Positions 1 through 8,999 of a DNA stretch of 14,861 nucleotides are shown one piece after another. The stretch spans positions 45,016-59,876 of the forward strand of contig NWUY0300019307.1 of assembly GCA_004151065.3 (NCBI GenBank), written 5' to 3'. Below the pieces are notes generated by a model. That model did no database searches. It was not told the origin of the DNA and was given only the letters and a program-made list of their open reading frames with translations. The position numbers and the translations under genes were made by a program. Source of the DNA: Larix sibirica. Its lineage: Eukaryota; Streptophyta; Pinopsida; Pinales; Pinaceae. The stretch's first letter is position 1. Each line of letters opens with the position of its first letter.

Positions 1-780
1 CAGTTTTGTGATCCGGTTTTTTTCCCGATTTCGGTTTGGTTTTGGTTTTGGGGTCGGTTGGTTTGACCACCGATTCAGTTTTGGTAACTTTGAGTCCAAG
101 AGGCTTGTCCATAAACTTGGGTACAATGTCTAGGTGCTCATGTTGACTCCCAATTGATGACACCTAAGCTTGACAAATGGCTGAGTGTTGTTCTCCAAAT
201 GCCTACTTCAGCGACGTGGATACGAATAAATAGAACCATCCATAACAAAAATATCCTTCATACAACCGTAAAAGGGTGGCCTTGGAGGCAACACTACCAT
301 TGTGGAAGAATCTTATTGGAAACTGGTAGGCATGATTGCCACATGTCTTCCCTCAATGATGTTCTATTCATGTGCATTGTGAAGGGGTATATGCATTAAA
401 GAGAAGCGGGAAGTAGTTGTCTTCCTAAAAATGACAAGTGACCACATACCATTTCTTGCAAGCCTCCTCTAAATCACACCAACCAAATACTTCTCTTGTA
501 TACTCCCCTTTATGTCCCCAAAGTTCCAACCTTTGGATTGCTTCACATGCTTCTTGCAATTTTTCTACTTGGTTATCTCCAAGTAGTAGTTGTGTAGGTC
601 AACTTCAATGTTTGTGTAATGTGGGTTTGTCTTAGAAATTTCTTCAACTAAAGTAACCACTTCTTGTGATGTCTTCATTTTCCATAGCAAATTCAAGAAA
701 ACTTATAGGATAGGCTTCTTCCACCTAAGTATCATATAAACCTAGATATGCCTCAATGATTGATCAGAATCACTATTATG
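1..780 (-). pseudogene. Degenerate coding remnant, probably internal region of an LTR retrotransposon
   Basis: I do not recognise this protein. On the minus strand several short, protein-like stretches follow one another in different frames. One runs 678-566 (starts MKTSQEVVTLVEEISKTNPH). A second runs about 603-425 and contains QVEKLQEACEAIQRLELWGH, ending at a TAG. More broken sequence at about 380-20 contains FYGCMKDIFVMDGSIYSYP. Helical, charged composition and frame changes suggest a decayed gene rather than random sequence. It lies downstream, in the minus direction, of the primer-binding site at 1269-1280, so a gag-like region is the natural guess. That assignment is inferred from position only. 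The plus-strand open frames at 154-399 and 438-635 are read as antisense shadows. Confidence 0.3.
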
Positions 781-1150
781 ACCCCAAATCTAGAAATGGC
801 ATGCCACTTTGCTTCTAATGGCATTGGTCTTGTTGCAATTTGGTTCACAAATAGAAAGATAATTCATAATTGTGTTGCAAGAATTTCTTGCAAGGGTTTT
901 GAGGCCCCAACTTGAAATTTTTGTAGCTTTTGCGACACTTCTTTGGATTGCTATCATGACCCCTAATTTGGAAATGGGACAACCACTTTGTCTAATGTGC
1001 TGGATCTTGTTGCAATCTGGTTCATAAATAGTGAGATAATCACGTTGCAAGAATTTCTTACGAGGGTTTTGGGGCCCCAACTTAAAATGGGTGTAACTTC
1101 TGTGATACTTCTCATAATCGTTAGTATAATCTGAATTTGGAAATGGATTG
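778..1150. repeat. ~178-bp imperfect tandem repeat, about two copies plus a partial third
   Basis: The unit starting atgaccccaaatctagaaat at 778 recurs as atgacccctaatttggaaat at 956, and its start recurs near 1131 (tgaatttggaaatgg). Both full units contain a ttgttgcaat-tggttca block, a gttgcaagaatttctt block and a gaggccccaactt/ggggccccaactt block, in the same order and spacing. The 121-codon minus-strand frame over this stretch comes from the repeat and has no recognisable domain, so I do not call it a gene. The repeat lies just inside the primer-binding site, where a retrotransposon leader would be. Confidence 0.8.
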
Positions 1151-1268
1151 GTCACACTACTTAAAATGGCACTCTAGTGCCACTGATTTGGTTAATAGGG
1201 CAAGAAAAAACCTGCCCCAAGAAAATTTGCAAAAAGGAAAAAAATGCTTCTTCTTGGCCCATGAAAGT

Positions 1269-1280
1269 GCTATGATACCA
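1269..1280 (-). promoter_or_regulatory. Primer-binding site, initiator-Met tRNA type
   Basis: On the minus strand this reads TGGTATCATAGC, one mismatch from TGGTATCAGAGC, the usual plant Ty1-copia primer-binding site complementary to initiator methionine tRNA. It follows the putative LTR end (...CATAACA) after a two-base spacer, the normal arrangement. The minus-strand orientation puts the element body toward coordinate 1. Confidence 0.7.
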
Positions 1281-1282
1281 CT

Positions 1283-1692
1283 TGTTATGATCCTTAACCC
1301 TTAAAATTGAATCACAAACAATATATTAGAAATCCACAACACTTGAATTCATAAACAAGCTGCCATTTATGATATATTAGAAATCCTTAATACTTGCCTC
1401 TTTGAGGGAGCAACCTCCCAATGAGCTAGGCTCCAATATATTAAAATTCCCATGCATGATTGACAAGGAGGACTCCATCCTTCTTTATAGCTAGGTAGCA
1501 GTCTCTAACCATAACCAATTGCTAACTACCTAGTGGGCTTTCTTTAATGAGGCTAAATTAGTAAATTACATTTATTCAATGCTAACTATGTAATGGGCCT
1601 CATAATAATAAATAACATTGTGGACTTAGTCCACATTACATTAAATTGCCACTATACTTAGCCTGTTTTTAAATCTAATGGCCCCTATTACA
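1283..1692 (-). mobile_element. Candidate 5' LTR of a Ty1-copia-type retrotransposon
   Basis: Read on the minus strand, the segment starts TGTAATAGGGG and ends GGATCATAACA, giving TG...CA ends and a weak terminal inverted repeat (TGTAATA/CATAACA). The primer-binding site follows two bases later. An LTR-like promoter TATA box (CTATAAAGAAGG) lies near 1479-1490. A 15-bp direct repeat (atatattagaaatcc) occurs at 1321 and 1372. The 1283 boundary is well supported by the primer site. The 1692 boundary is a guess from the TG/CA rule, because the second LTR lies outside the window. Confidence 0.5.
1481..1489 (-). promoter_or_regulatory. TATA box of the candidate LTR
   Basis: TATAAAGAA on the minus strand, about 200 bases upstream of the putative LTR 3' end, is a reasonable place for the U3/R promoter. 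It is supported only by sequence and position. Confidence 0.35.
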
Positions 1693-2589
1693 CCCCTAGG
1701 GAGGATCCCACCATACAGGTTGCTGTATAATCTATGTAGTTTCATGAGGGGTGCCCTTCATATATTGAAAATGGTTGAAGGAAGTTAAAAAACAAAATTG
1801 AGATAAACCTAGATCATTATTTTGGGAAAAAGGCCATTAAATTTTTGTTTGGACAAAAACAAGTCTAGAAAGAGCCAAAATAAACCATGTACATTGTCTG
1901 AACAAAGCAAGCATGTGGTTCAAACCTATGCAACTTTGTACGTTGTCTATGGTTCACGACCAATTATGTGGCTATGCTTAGGTGTTGTAATGAGTGCGAT
2001 TTTAAAAGAATAAGAGATAACTACCATGAAGATCAAGACCACTGATATGGGAATATTCCAACAAGCTTAAATTAATAAGATCAAGACAATATAAAATGCA
2101 AAGCTAATATAAGCAACCCCTACAGGCTAAATTATTAATAACCCTACTTTGCTTCTCCATGTTTGGCATGGGAGCAAAGTTCTCACATCCCCACCGGTGT
2201 AACCATGCATTTATACCATTAATATGGAAAATAGATAGAGAGACAAATATTCAGACAAACCAAAGATGATTCAAAACCAACATCATGTTTGTATTCATAA
2301 ACAAGCTGCTATTTCTAGGTTTATTGAATAAATATTGACTGTGGATCTTGAAACAAGATTAAGCTTTTTCATTCTACCTTTGACTAAGTACCTAGTCAGT
2401 GGCATTGTTGGTGGATATGGAAAATGAGATAAGAGATGATGTAAGATCATTTGGGAGGTGGTAGTCGAGAAACATCTAGAAGAGATAGTGGAGAATGAGG
2501 TATCCAGTGGAAGATGATGTAGTGCATCTAATGATTTTACATATGATTACTCGTAAGTACTCATCAGTCTGCATATTTCCCTCAAGCAA
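1693..2589. other. Unassigned AT-rich sequence
   Basis: No gene recognised. The 63-codon plus-strand frame at 1822-2013 and the frame at 2495-2749 have no domain signal. An imperfect hairpin lies at 2147-2179 (ctttgcttctccatg facing catgggagcaaag). A 17-bp string, attcataaacaagctgc, at 2293-2309 exactly repeats 1347-1363 inside the candidate LTR. The 3' end of the second LINE remnant probably lies in the right part of this stretch, but I see no clear tail or target-site duplication. Confidence 0.4.
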
Positions 2590-3639
2590 GCTAGTGGGTT
2601 GGCCCTCCTATGCCATGAAGAATTTGAATCACTCTCAATTCAATGTGTTCTTCTTGCTGCGCTTCTGCTGCATTCACTGCCTTGGGTTTGGGCTGATCTG
2701 TCGTCCCCAAGTCTGCCGTACTTTTGGGCTCAGACAAACCGAAGTGTGAAGACATCCTTGAGGTGGCGTCACCAACCTGATGAATTTTTGGCCGTTCGGT
2801 TAGATGATCCTTTTAACATGTGAAAACCTGTGCTTCTCCAATGCTTGAATTGCTTTTCTACGCCATGCAGTGTGGCTGGCCACTTCCCATGAAGAAATTT
2901 TGGATTTTTTATAATTAAGGAACTGTCTCCTTATCTGGGAGTGAGAGCTGTTTGGGAGACCAAGAATCAACTGATAAAGTGTGTTGTGATCTGCTACTAG
3001 CTTTTCTATTTGCTTCCCTTGATTATCCACTTTTGCTGCTAACTCTGCATTCCTGATTGTCTAAGACTCTAATTGAGGGATTATCCTACTGTTAAGGTGT
3101 TCAAATGCAGCCTAAATATCTGCAATTTGACGAACAGTTCGTCCCTGTACCCTTTGTAGGGCAGAGATTTCACATGATATGCACCTGCAGGAATTCCTGT
3201 GACTTTCCATACTTAGCATAAACAAGAAATCTGGACCAGGAGAAGTATCATACACGAACCAAACAAAAAGAGTCTGGAGTAGAAGCCTGCCAACTGCCAA
3301 GGACACACATGGAAGGGACCACAACACCCAAAACGTTGTGCCACATCCAGACGGAGAGATGAAGTAAGTGGAAACCATACCAGGCTGGTCGAGAGAAAAC
3401 TCCAACAGAGGTCACAAAATCATTGGAAATATCCCACTTGCACTTAATGCCAGCATCCCTGCAAATTTAAGAACCGTCCTACTGCCTCGCATAGAGTAAT
3501 GAGAAAGGGTTATGATGGGGGAGGCCGGAATTATTTCCCATTGCGCTGGCTTTAAAGCCTAATGCCACTTGCCCATCAGCTTGTACTGCATGCCTCTTTC
3601 AAAGCTTGATAGAATTATTTCAAGGGAGGTAAACCAGAG
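2590..3639 (-). pseudogene. Post-RNase H coding remnant with helical region
   Basis: The frame that closes the RNase H remnant stays readable far beyond it. It passes a TAG at 3559-3561 and a TGA at 3412-3414, is then open over 3405-3115 and 3030-2803, with a TAG at 3112-3114 and another near 3070 between those parts. The part at about 3160-2950 is rich in Gln, Glu, Lys, Ile and Leu with heptad-like spacing (for example NQGKQIEKLVADHNTLYQLI), suggesting a coiled coil. Just before it lies a short Cys cluster (CRCISC). After a frameshift near 2800 a further stretch runs to about 2590 (QPKPKAVNAAEAQQEEHIEL). I recognise no family. Function unknown; the parallel with the frame at 6149-7203 is the main interest. 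Confidence 0.45.
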
Positions 3640-4040
3640 AGGGGACCCCCCATTTTGAGACAACATTCCACAATTTAACAAGGTTCTTATATTTGCCAGA
3701 GTCCGCCTGGCTATTCAATGAGTTGAGCACTTGAAAAAACTATATAGAATCGAAATTGTTTGCCACACCTTGTATTCTAAGGATGAGTCTGGATATATTG
3801 GAGTCTTGTGAAGCTGAGATATTTTGCATCTGGTGAATTATGATAGTGGCGTCCTAGATTGCGATAAGATTTGTAAATGCCTTTACCTTAAGCATGAGCA
3901 AACCTTGATACAGGGCCAGAACTTCAGCTTGGTCGTTAGTGGATATGCCTAATCCCCAAACATAATTAAGTTCACAATTTCCCTCAGGGTCCCCTCCCAC
4001 CCTCTCCCGGCACCTGCCACCCCATTGTTGTTGTTTTCTT
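3640..4040 (-). pseudogene. LINE RNase H domain remnant (RVT_3 type)
   Basis: In life this domain would degrade the RNA strand of the RNA/DNA hybrid during retrotransposition. The track starts with a short piece in one frame (NGVAGAG), shifts near 3991, continues with DPEGNCELNYVWGLG, then STNDQAEVLALYQGLL, and returns to the first frame near 3700. NDQAEVLAL matches the RNase H motif with the catalytic Glu. An Asp follows a TAG at 3854-3856, where the third catalytic Asp is expected (DATIII). SQADS near 3705 fits the fourth catalytic Asp. A second TAG lies at 3740-3742. The first catalytic Asp cannot be placed, as the sequence loses similarity near 4045. Two frameshifts and two stops make it a pseudogene. 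Confidence 0.65.
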
Positions 4041-4343
4041 TATGCCAACTCTCAGATTTCCATTTTTTTTTACTGTCACCAAGAATTTGTGTCATTGTTC
4101 ACCATCAATATTGAAAAAGAAAAATAATGAAACTTCATAAATGGGAAAGCTTTCTATACATTTATCATTTCCTACGATTTAATTTAGTTTCATTTCTTAG
4201 CATTGCTCCCCTCATGCATTTTTCTGTCCCGTTTTTATGTCAATGCCTTTCATCCTCTCTTTTTGTATTGTTACAAATAAAAAATGTGGAGACCCCTGTC
4301 AAACTAAGGCAATGCATTTCGAATAGGGCTCTAAGCCTACTAA

Positions 4344-4352
4344 GGTTTGAAC
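4344..4352 (-). promoter_or_regulatory. Pol III B box of the SINE
   Basis: GTTCAAACC on the minus strand matches GWTCRANNC at every position and is preceded by G, giving GGTTCAAACC. Confidence 0.65.
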
Positions 4353-4385
4353 CTAGGTCTTTTGCATGGTGGCACCCCATCTCAA

Positions 4386-4396
4386 CCACTGGACCA
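4386..4396 (-). promoter_or_regulatory. Pol III A box of the SINE
   Basis: TGGTCCAGTGG on the minus strand matches the A-box consensus TRGYNNARNNG at every position. Confidence 0.65.
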
Positions 4397-4405
4397 CAGC
4401 TTGGT

Positions 4406-5728
4406 GGAACTGTCACTTATAAGTAACTAAACTTAGAAATATAAATTTTAAAACTAAAATGTGAAATATATGATAAATAATTTAATTTAATATAACTTTT
4501 TTTTTGGGATGGTCCCCGATTTCACATCCAACTATAGGGGCCATGATGCAGAAGAGGACTGGCTGTGTAAGTTGTTGACTGGCCCTGAGAGCCATGAGCT
4601 GCATTGTAACTCTGCAAGTGTCAAAAATAACGACTCAGCAACCATTCAAAGCTGGTTTTCCTGTTTGGGTTTTCAGGCAGTGCTTCACTTTCAGCGTGAT
4701 ATATCCCTTGGGCAAATTGTTGAGCCTCCCGCAGCTCGAATTCACATCTGATTGGGTCACTGGCCAGGGTCAACTGCATGGACTCTCTGTGTACCCATTG
4801 TTCAATGCTACTTACACTTAAACTGTTAACTAAATTCCTGGTGAGCATCTACAGCCATGCATTGGGTTTGTGTTTAATAAAGTGGTTTGGACAGCCATTG
4901 CTGGAATCTAAACATTGATAGTCTTGGATGAGTCTCAGTTGAATGAAATATATGTTAAGAGCAGCATTGATACTTGTGCTTGACTAAAAGAAACAATACA
5001 TTTTAGTTTTGGTGTTTAATAAGAGTGCAAGACTGTCCTACCTTCTCTGGTCACAAACGACTTTGTTATAAATCCATTTGCAATCTGGGAGACATTGAAG
5101 TGTTGTGGCTGCACATCTGGGAGACATTGAAGTGTTGTGGCTGCACATCTGGGAGGGCAAATTTGTTTTCTAATGTTTGGCATTGACCTTGAGATTACAA
5201 GCAAGGAACCCAAGCAGTGAACCATTCTAAAACAATGTCATTTTTTTCTCCCTGTTGATGGATGGAGGCAGAGTCATTCCTTGTATGCTTGTTTGGTGAT
5301 TAGCAACCGAGAAGCTAAAGCTCAGAGTCCTGATTGTTATTGTATTTTCATCAAGGTTGTTTCATGTGCAGATTACTCTGAGATCAGACACCAGAACTCA
5401 TTTCTGCAGAGGATCTGTNNCTTCTAAGTGACATTAGGCTATTGTCACTTGGGGAACACTTCCCTAGGTACAAAACTAACAGAGTTGTTATAGAAATTAA
5501 GAAAACCTGAATTAAAAGAAATGGTCAATTACTGGTCTGCAAGGTGTCAATTAAATTTAGGGTGTAAGTGTTATCTCACAATTAGAACTGGTTCCTCTGG
5601 GAAGTTGTCCATTTGTTAGAACTCTGTTTAATATGACACAAACTGAGTACTACTATGGATAGAAAATACTTTAAATGACTCGTTTCAAAGTATTATGTTT
5701 CCATTTAAATAGAATTATTTTTGCGTTG
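4406..5728. other. Unassigned sequence between the SINE and the large LINE
   Basis: No gene could be supported. The stretch 4509-4751 is less AT-rich than its surroundings and holds overlapping open frames on both strands, the best being 80 codons on the plus strand. None shows a domain, so it could be an old exon, a UTR-like fragment or chance. Two N bases (5419-5420) mark an assembly gap. A polypyrimidine-like run ending in AG before 5375 could be a splice acceptor, but nothing confirms an exon. A short perfect tandem repeat is listed separately. Confidence 0.4.
5083..5155. repeat. Perfect 32-bp tandem repeat, two copies plus 9 bases
   Basis: The unit beginning atctgggagacattgaagtg occurs at 5083-5114 and, base for base, at 5115-5146, followed by the first nine bases of a third copy. 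The lack of any difference between copies points to recent slippage or duplication. Confidence 0.95.
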
Positions 5729-5745
5729 TTTCATTTATTTTATAT
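5729..5745. repeat. Target-site duplication, copy at the LINE 3' end
   Basis: tttcatttattttatat here is identical over 17 bases to 13193-13209. The two copies bracket the minus-strand LINE exactly: this one abuts its A/TA tail, the other abuts the first base of its first 5' monomer. Because the tail is itself (TA)n, this inner boundary could shift by a few bases. Confidence 0.92.
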
Positions 5746-5762
5746 ATATATATATTTTTTAC
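5746..5762 (-). other. LINE 3' tail, A6 followed by (TA)n
   Basis: On the minus strand the element ends ...GTTTCTGTAAAAAATATATATATAT, then enters the target-site duplication (ATATAAAATAAATG...). The tail is a short simple-sequence run, not a long poly(A). Confidence 0.7.
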
Positions 5763-6148
5763 AGAAACGGGTAAAAAGCTTTTATATAAAATGAAAAACA
5801 GAGGTTACAAAATTCTGAGAAGAGATTGTTCCTAGATGAGAAGAACGACCATGACCCCTTGCTCGTCTTTTACCAGCCTATAATAATCATGATACTTGCC
5901 TATTCTATGGAGTGAACATACAAAATACAAACTGCCCTAGAAGCAAAATACAAAAGCAGAACATTGTAAATAAAGAGTGACATCTGTCCTGAAAGATCTT
6001 TGAACTACTGCTGCTACATGCAGGACCAAAAAACTCCTAAACTATACAGCTGGGATAACATATAGAAAGCCGAAACAAAGTTCCAGAAAAACCAGGAAAG
6101 TCCAAAACCAAAGCTGAGGAGCAGACGCTGTCCATGTGGCTTGAGATA
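5763..6148 (-). other. LINE 3' untranslated region
   Basis: About 385 bases between the last stop (6149-6151) and the tail, with no open frame of note. It is A/T-rich and ends in TTTATATAAAAGCTTTTTACCC just before GTTTCTGT, similar in style to 3' ends of plant LINEs. No strong hairpin was noticed by eye. Confidence 0.65.
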
Positions 6149-7203
6149 CTACTGGGGAGTAGCGGCCTGAGGCCCCTCGTTTCCTCCTGCCATTCCTCCA
6201 ATGCCTTTTTGCAAATCCAGGGTACTGTTCCTGATTTCAGCTCTCATACTATCAATTTTAGCCTCCACAATCCTAACACTACTGTGAACCGCCATGATTT
6301 TTGCATCCAGGGTGGCAGAACTGGGACAACCCTTGTCAATAGTTTCAGCCAGGCTAGCGACCCGCTCGTTGACCTTACTGCCACAGCTTCGAACCTCAGA
6401 GTGCGTAGCTTGCACAAGAGAGTACAAATGAGAGATAGCCCTCTTGAATTCGTAGTTTTCCCCACGAAGCAGACGAATCTGTTTCTCCATGTCCTTCATA
6501 TAAATCTTGATCTTGCCGGGAGGCTGTCAAACTTCTGCAGAGAACCGTTGCTTCCACCACCCTCTCTAGTAGAAGTCAGATGCAAGTTCTTTTCCAACCA
6601 CAAAAAACCAGACTTACAAGAATCATGTAGAGCATGCTGAGCAATGTTCGAATCATCATGAGCCATGGCCTGGCAGTCATCCTTCGCGTAAAACATCTTC
6701 AGGGAATCCTCGCTTGCAAGTCCCCCAAGGCTGGACAGCAGCTTCTTGCAACGCAAACACTGGGTCAAGAAGGAATCCAGAACTATGGGAGGGCACGCAG
6801 GGTCACCTATCTCGACACCTGAAACATCAACTATGCTCTCATGCGGATGCATCCTGTCCTGGTTTGCACAATCGAGGTTAATACACCCGCTTCCAACATT
6901 TAAGTCGCTTCCTCCTTGACAGGCCACCGCATTGCAATGCCGCATGGAGACCATGTGTCTCGATCGTGTGAGCTGACCCCAATCTGGTGAAAAGACACAA
7001 AGGGGATTCGGAGTAATGGGAATGACCTCGATTTTATCCATCACATTACAGCGAGTGAGATTCAAATTTGAGGGGTTATGGTCTATGTAGTTATGCTCAC
7101 TCCAATCCAAGGAGGCAATCCTCCTCTTTATACAAGAAACCAATAGATGCCTTCTCTCCATAAGTGTAGGATGTGCAAGATTATGGAACCCAGGTCCTCC
7201 CAT
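6149..7203 (-). pseudogene. LINE 'ORF3': Cys-rich part plus coiled-coil-like tail, one frameshift
   Basis: Two consecutive minus-strand frames, 235 codons (7203-6496) and 116 codons (6499-6149), meet in an ATGA overlap. They look like one gene split by a one-base loss: near 6515 the second frame, read upstream of its ATG, gives GKIKIYMKDMEKQI, a smooth lead into the helical tail. An ATG at 7161 is an alternative start. The first part is Cys- and His-rich, including FLTQCLRCKK (residues 145-154), then FYAKDDC (171-177). The second part has heptad-like spacing (RLLRGENYEFKRAISHLYSL and onward) and ends in a Gly/Gln/Pro-rich tail. Its start overlaps the ORF2 stop by 23 bases. It lies inside the target-site duplications, so it moved with the element. 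No family was recognised with certainty. The 168-codon plus-strand frame opposite is treated as a shadow. Confidence 0.6.
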
Positions 7204-7239
7204 AGACCGTTTGATTGCAAACTAAGACTCCACAATCGA

Positions 7240-7630
7240 GTCCAACTCCTATGTTTGCCATTGAATTAGCCTGTTGATGATTAGATCTCATCACATGTAG
7301 AAAGTTGATAGCTTTATATTCATTGATGACGCAGTTTAGGAGATGAGGTATCTTGGTGACAGGGACCTTGCGTTTTTCCATCAGATTTCTTGCTTCCCTG
7401 ACAACCATCATTGAGTCGCCAAATACCACCAAGTCTTCAATGCCTTCCATCCTAGCTAGCTCCATTCCTTTAATTAGAGCTAGCCATTCTTCACCATTAT
7501 TTGTCCTCTTGCCAATTCCCCAGGCGTACTCTTTCAGCTTGTTTCCCTCAGAGTCGAAGAAGACTCCACCCACACCTGCCAACATAGGGTTTCCTTTCGA
7601 GGCACTGCCAAAGAACAAAGAATTGCAGTC
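7240..7630 (-). other. RNase H domain of ORF2 (catalytic residues lost)
   Basis: An RVT_3-type RNase H domain: SKGNPMLAGVGGVFFDSEGN, YAWGIGKRTNNGEEWLALI, DLVVFGDSMMVV and QANSMANIGVGLDCG appear in order. The Glu in the NN-x-x-E motif and the Asp of GDS are present. The first catalytic Asp (usual FDG) is replaced: the sequence reads FFGSAS. The fourth (usual ADS) reads ANS, Asp to Asn by one G-to-A change. A TAG lies just upstream at 7643-7645. Two of four metal-binding acids are missing, so activity is not expected. Confidence 0.85.
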
Positions 7631-8089
7631 GATGTTCTTCCTCTAGTGTTGGAAGTCTTCAGAGCTCATTCTTAGATGCCAATTCTGAGAATTGGGTCTC
7701 ATGGAGGGCTGAGTCACACAAAGAGAGAGGGAAGGAGTCAGAAAATCAGAGACCCAAACTTTTTCCTCTGCAGTTAGGGGTTCCTTTATGATGTTTAACA
7801 TTCCCCTTGAGGATAAGTCTTCCACCCAGAGAGCCTTTGCAGAGGCAAGAACTTTGCTCGGGGTGGATCATTCGTTTTCGAAAATTTCCTTGTTCCTATT
7901 TGTCCAAATCTTCCAGTAGATGTATTTTGGAAGAGTTTCCAGGCTCTTTTGAAATCTGGTTTGTTGAAAAGGCTTCCATGGTAATAATCTTTCCAACAAG
8001 CAAAAAGATCGTTCCAGTTTGTTGGCATAGTCAAATTAAAATGTAGATCATGATAAGCTTGATGCCATACCTCTTGGGAGAACTTACAC

Positions 8090-8145
8090 TCTAGAAAGAG
8101 ATGCTCGATTGATTCTTCAAATTCTTTGCAGGGAATAATCTCATA
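8090..8145 (-). other. zf-RVT zinc-binding motif of ORF2
   Basis: CKEFEESIEHLFLEC matches the C...H...C half of the zinc-binding motif found after the reverse transcriptase in plant LINEs. The upstream Cys is lost or displaced by a frame change near 8138; a second frame change lies near 8187, with NLRKRGIEGP readable between them in the third frame. Confidence 0.7.
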
Positions 8146-8999
8146 GGTCCTTCTATACCTCTTTTCCTCAGGTTCTCCGGGGTTAGCGTTTTGCTGTGGG
8201 AAGAGTCCAAGTGAAAGCGTTAATTTTTGGTACCCCGTCCTTACTCCAGGATTTGTTCCATTTTTTATCCTTGCTTCTGCTGTTGTTGGAGCCGTCCACC
8301 ACCCGATATCCATCCTTAACAGACTAAGAACCTGACTTGCCCCAGCCTCTTCTGTCATTCAAGTTGCGATGAAGAGGAATCGAGCCGTGGAGCAGGGAGA
8401 GCAAGGCGTTAAAGTCTGCAAGGAGGTGTTCCGGGATTTCTATCTCAATCTAGCCGGTCCATCTTCTTCGATTTGTCCAGGATGACAAGTCGTACAAGGA
8501 GGAGATATTTGATTGATCCATCCATTGCTTTAGTTCTGAGAATGATTGCATGTAGTTGACAGGGGAGGTTGGACCAATGCTATCTTGCCAAATCTTTATC
8601 TGTTTTCCGTTTCCAGGGATCTAGTAGAGGTGGTCTTGGATGATGTACGTAGCCCTCTTGCATAAATCCCAGATTGGGGTACCACTTCTGTCCTGGTCAA
8701 TCTCATCCACGCACCTTCTTCTGCTTCCATTCATATATTTTTTATGAAGGATCTCCTTCCACCAAGCTTTTTTCCCAGAGACTACTTTCCAAAGGATTTT
8801 GGCTCCTAAAGCAAGATTCATAATCATTGGATCTCTTATCCCAGTACCTCCATCGATTTTAGGCCTGCAAACTGTTTCCCAATTCACCAGATGGAATTTT
8901 TCTGAGTTATTGGACTTGCCTCCTTGCCATAAAAAATTCTCGATTTCTCTCGCAACGTCTTTCATAACTTTTTTGGGAGCTAAGGAGATCGAACAGGCA

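Larger units (their letters stand above)
2590..4040 (-). mobile_element. 5'-truncated LINE remnant: RNase H plus downstream coding region
   Basis: A minus-strand protein-like track can be followed from about 4040 down to about 2590 through three frame changes and several stops. It begins inside a LINE-type RNase H domain, so the reverse transcriptase and everything upstream are missing, as in a 5'-truncated insertion. The RNase H is followed by about 1 kb of coding-like sequence ending in a helical, charged region, the same order as in the large LINE at 5746-13192. Its protein sequence differs clearly from that element, so it belongs to another family or is much older. Exact ends and target-site duplications were not found. 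Confidence 0.6.
4270..4405 (-). mobile_element. tRNA-derived SINE
   Basis: Read on the minus strand, the segment has a perfect Pol III A box (TGGTCCAGTGG, 4386-4396, fits TRGYNNARNNG) and a near-ideal B box (GGTTCAAACC, core at 4344-4352), 33 bases apart. This is the head of a tRNA-derived SINE. Downstream, a unique body of about 70 bases ends in a T/A-rich tail near 4270-4280 (CACATTTTTTATTTG). No cloverleaf or CCA end is seen, so it is not a tRNA gene. I could not find a target-site duplication, so both ends are approximate. The 99-codon plus-strand frame across it (4127-4426) is an antisense artefact. Confidence 0.65.

Noticed and set aside
790-1155. 121-codon minus-strand frame as a gene
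   Set aside because: It is produced by the 178-bp tandem repeat and shows no recognisable domain.
2495-2823. 84- and 74-codon plus-strand frames as genes
   Set aside because: They overlap each other and lie opposite the tail of the second LINE remnant, with no domain signal.
4509-4848. Host exon suggested by open frames on both strands
   Set aside because: All frames are short, no domain is recognised and no splice site pair could be justified.
6496-6499. ATGA overlap at 6499-6496 as a true start of a fourth LINE protein
   Set aside because: The second frame continues smoothly upstream of the ATG into coding-like sequence, so a one-base frameshift in a single gene is more likely.
6134-6640. 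168-codon plus-strand frame, the longest on the plus strand
   Set aside because: It lies wholly opposite the LINE downstream frame, has no domain, and is best explained as an antisense shadow.
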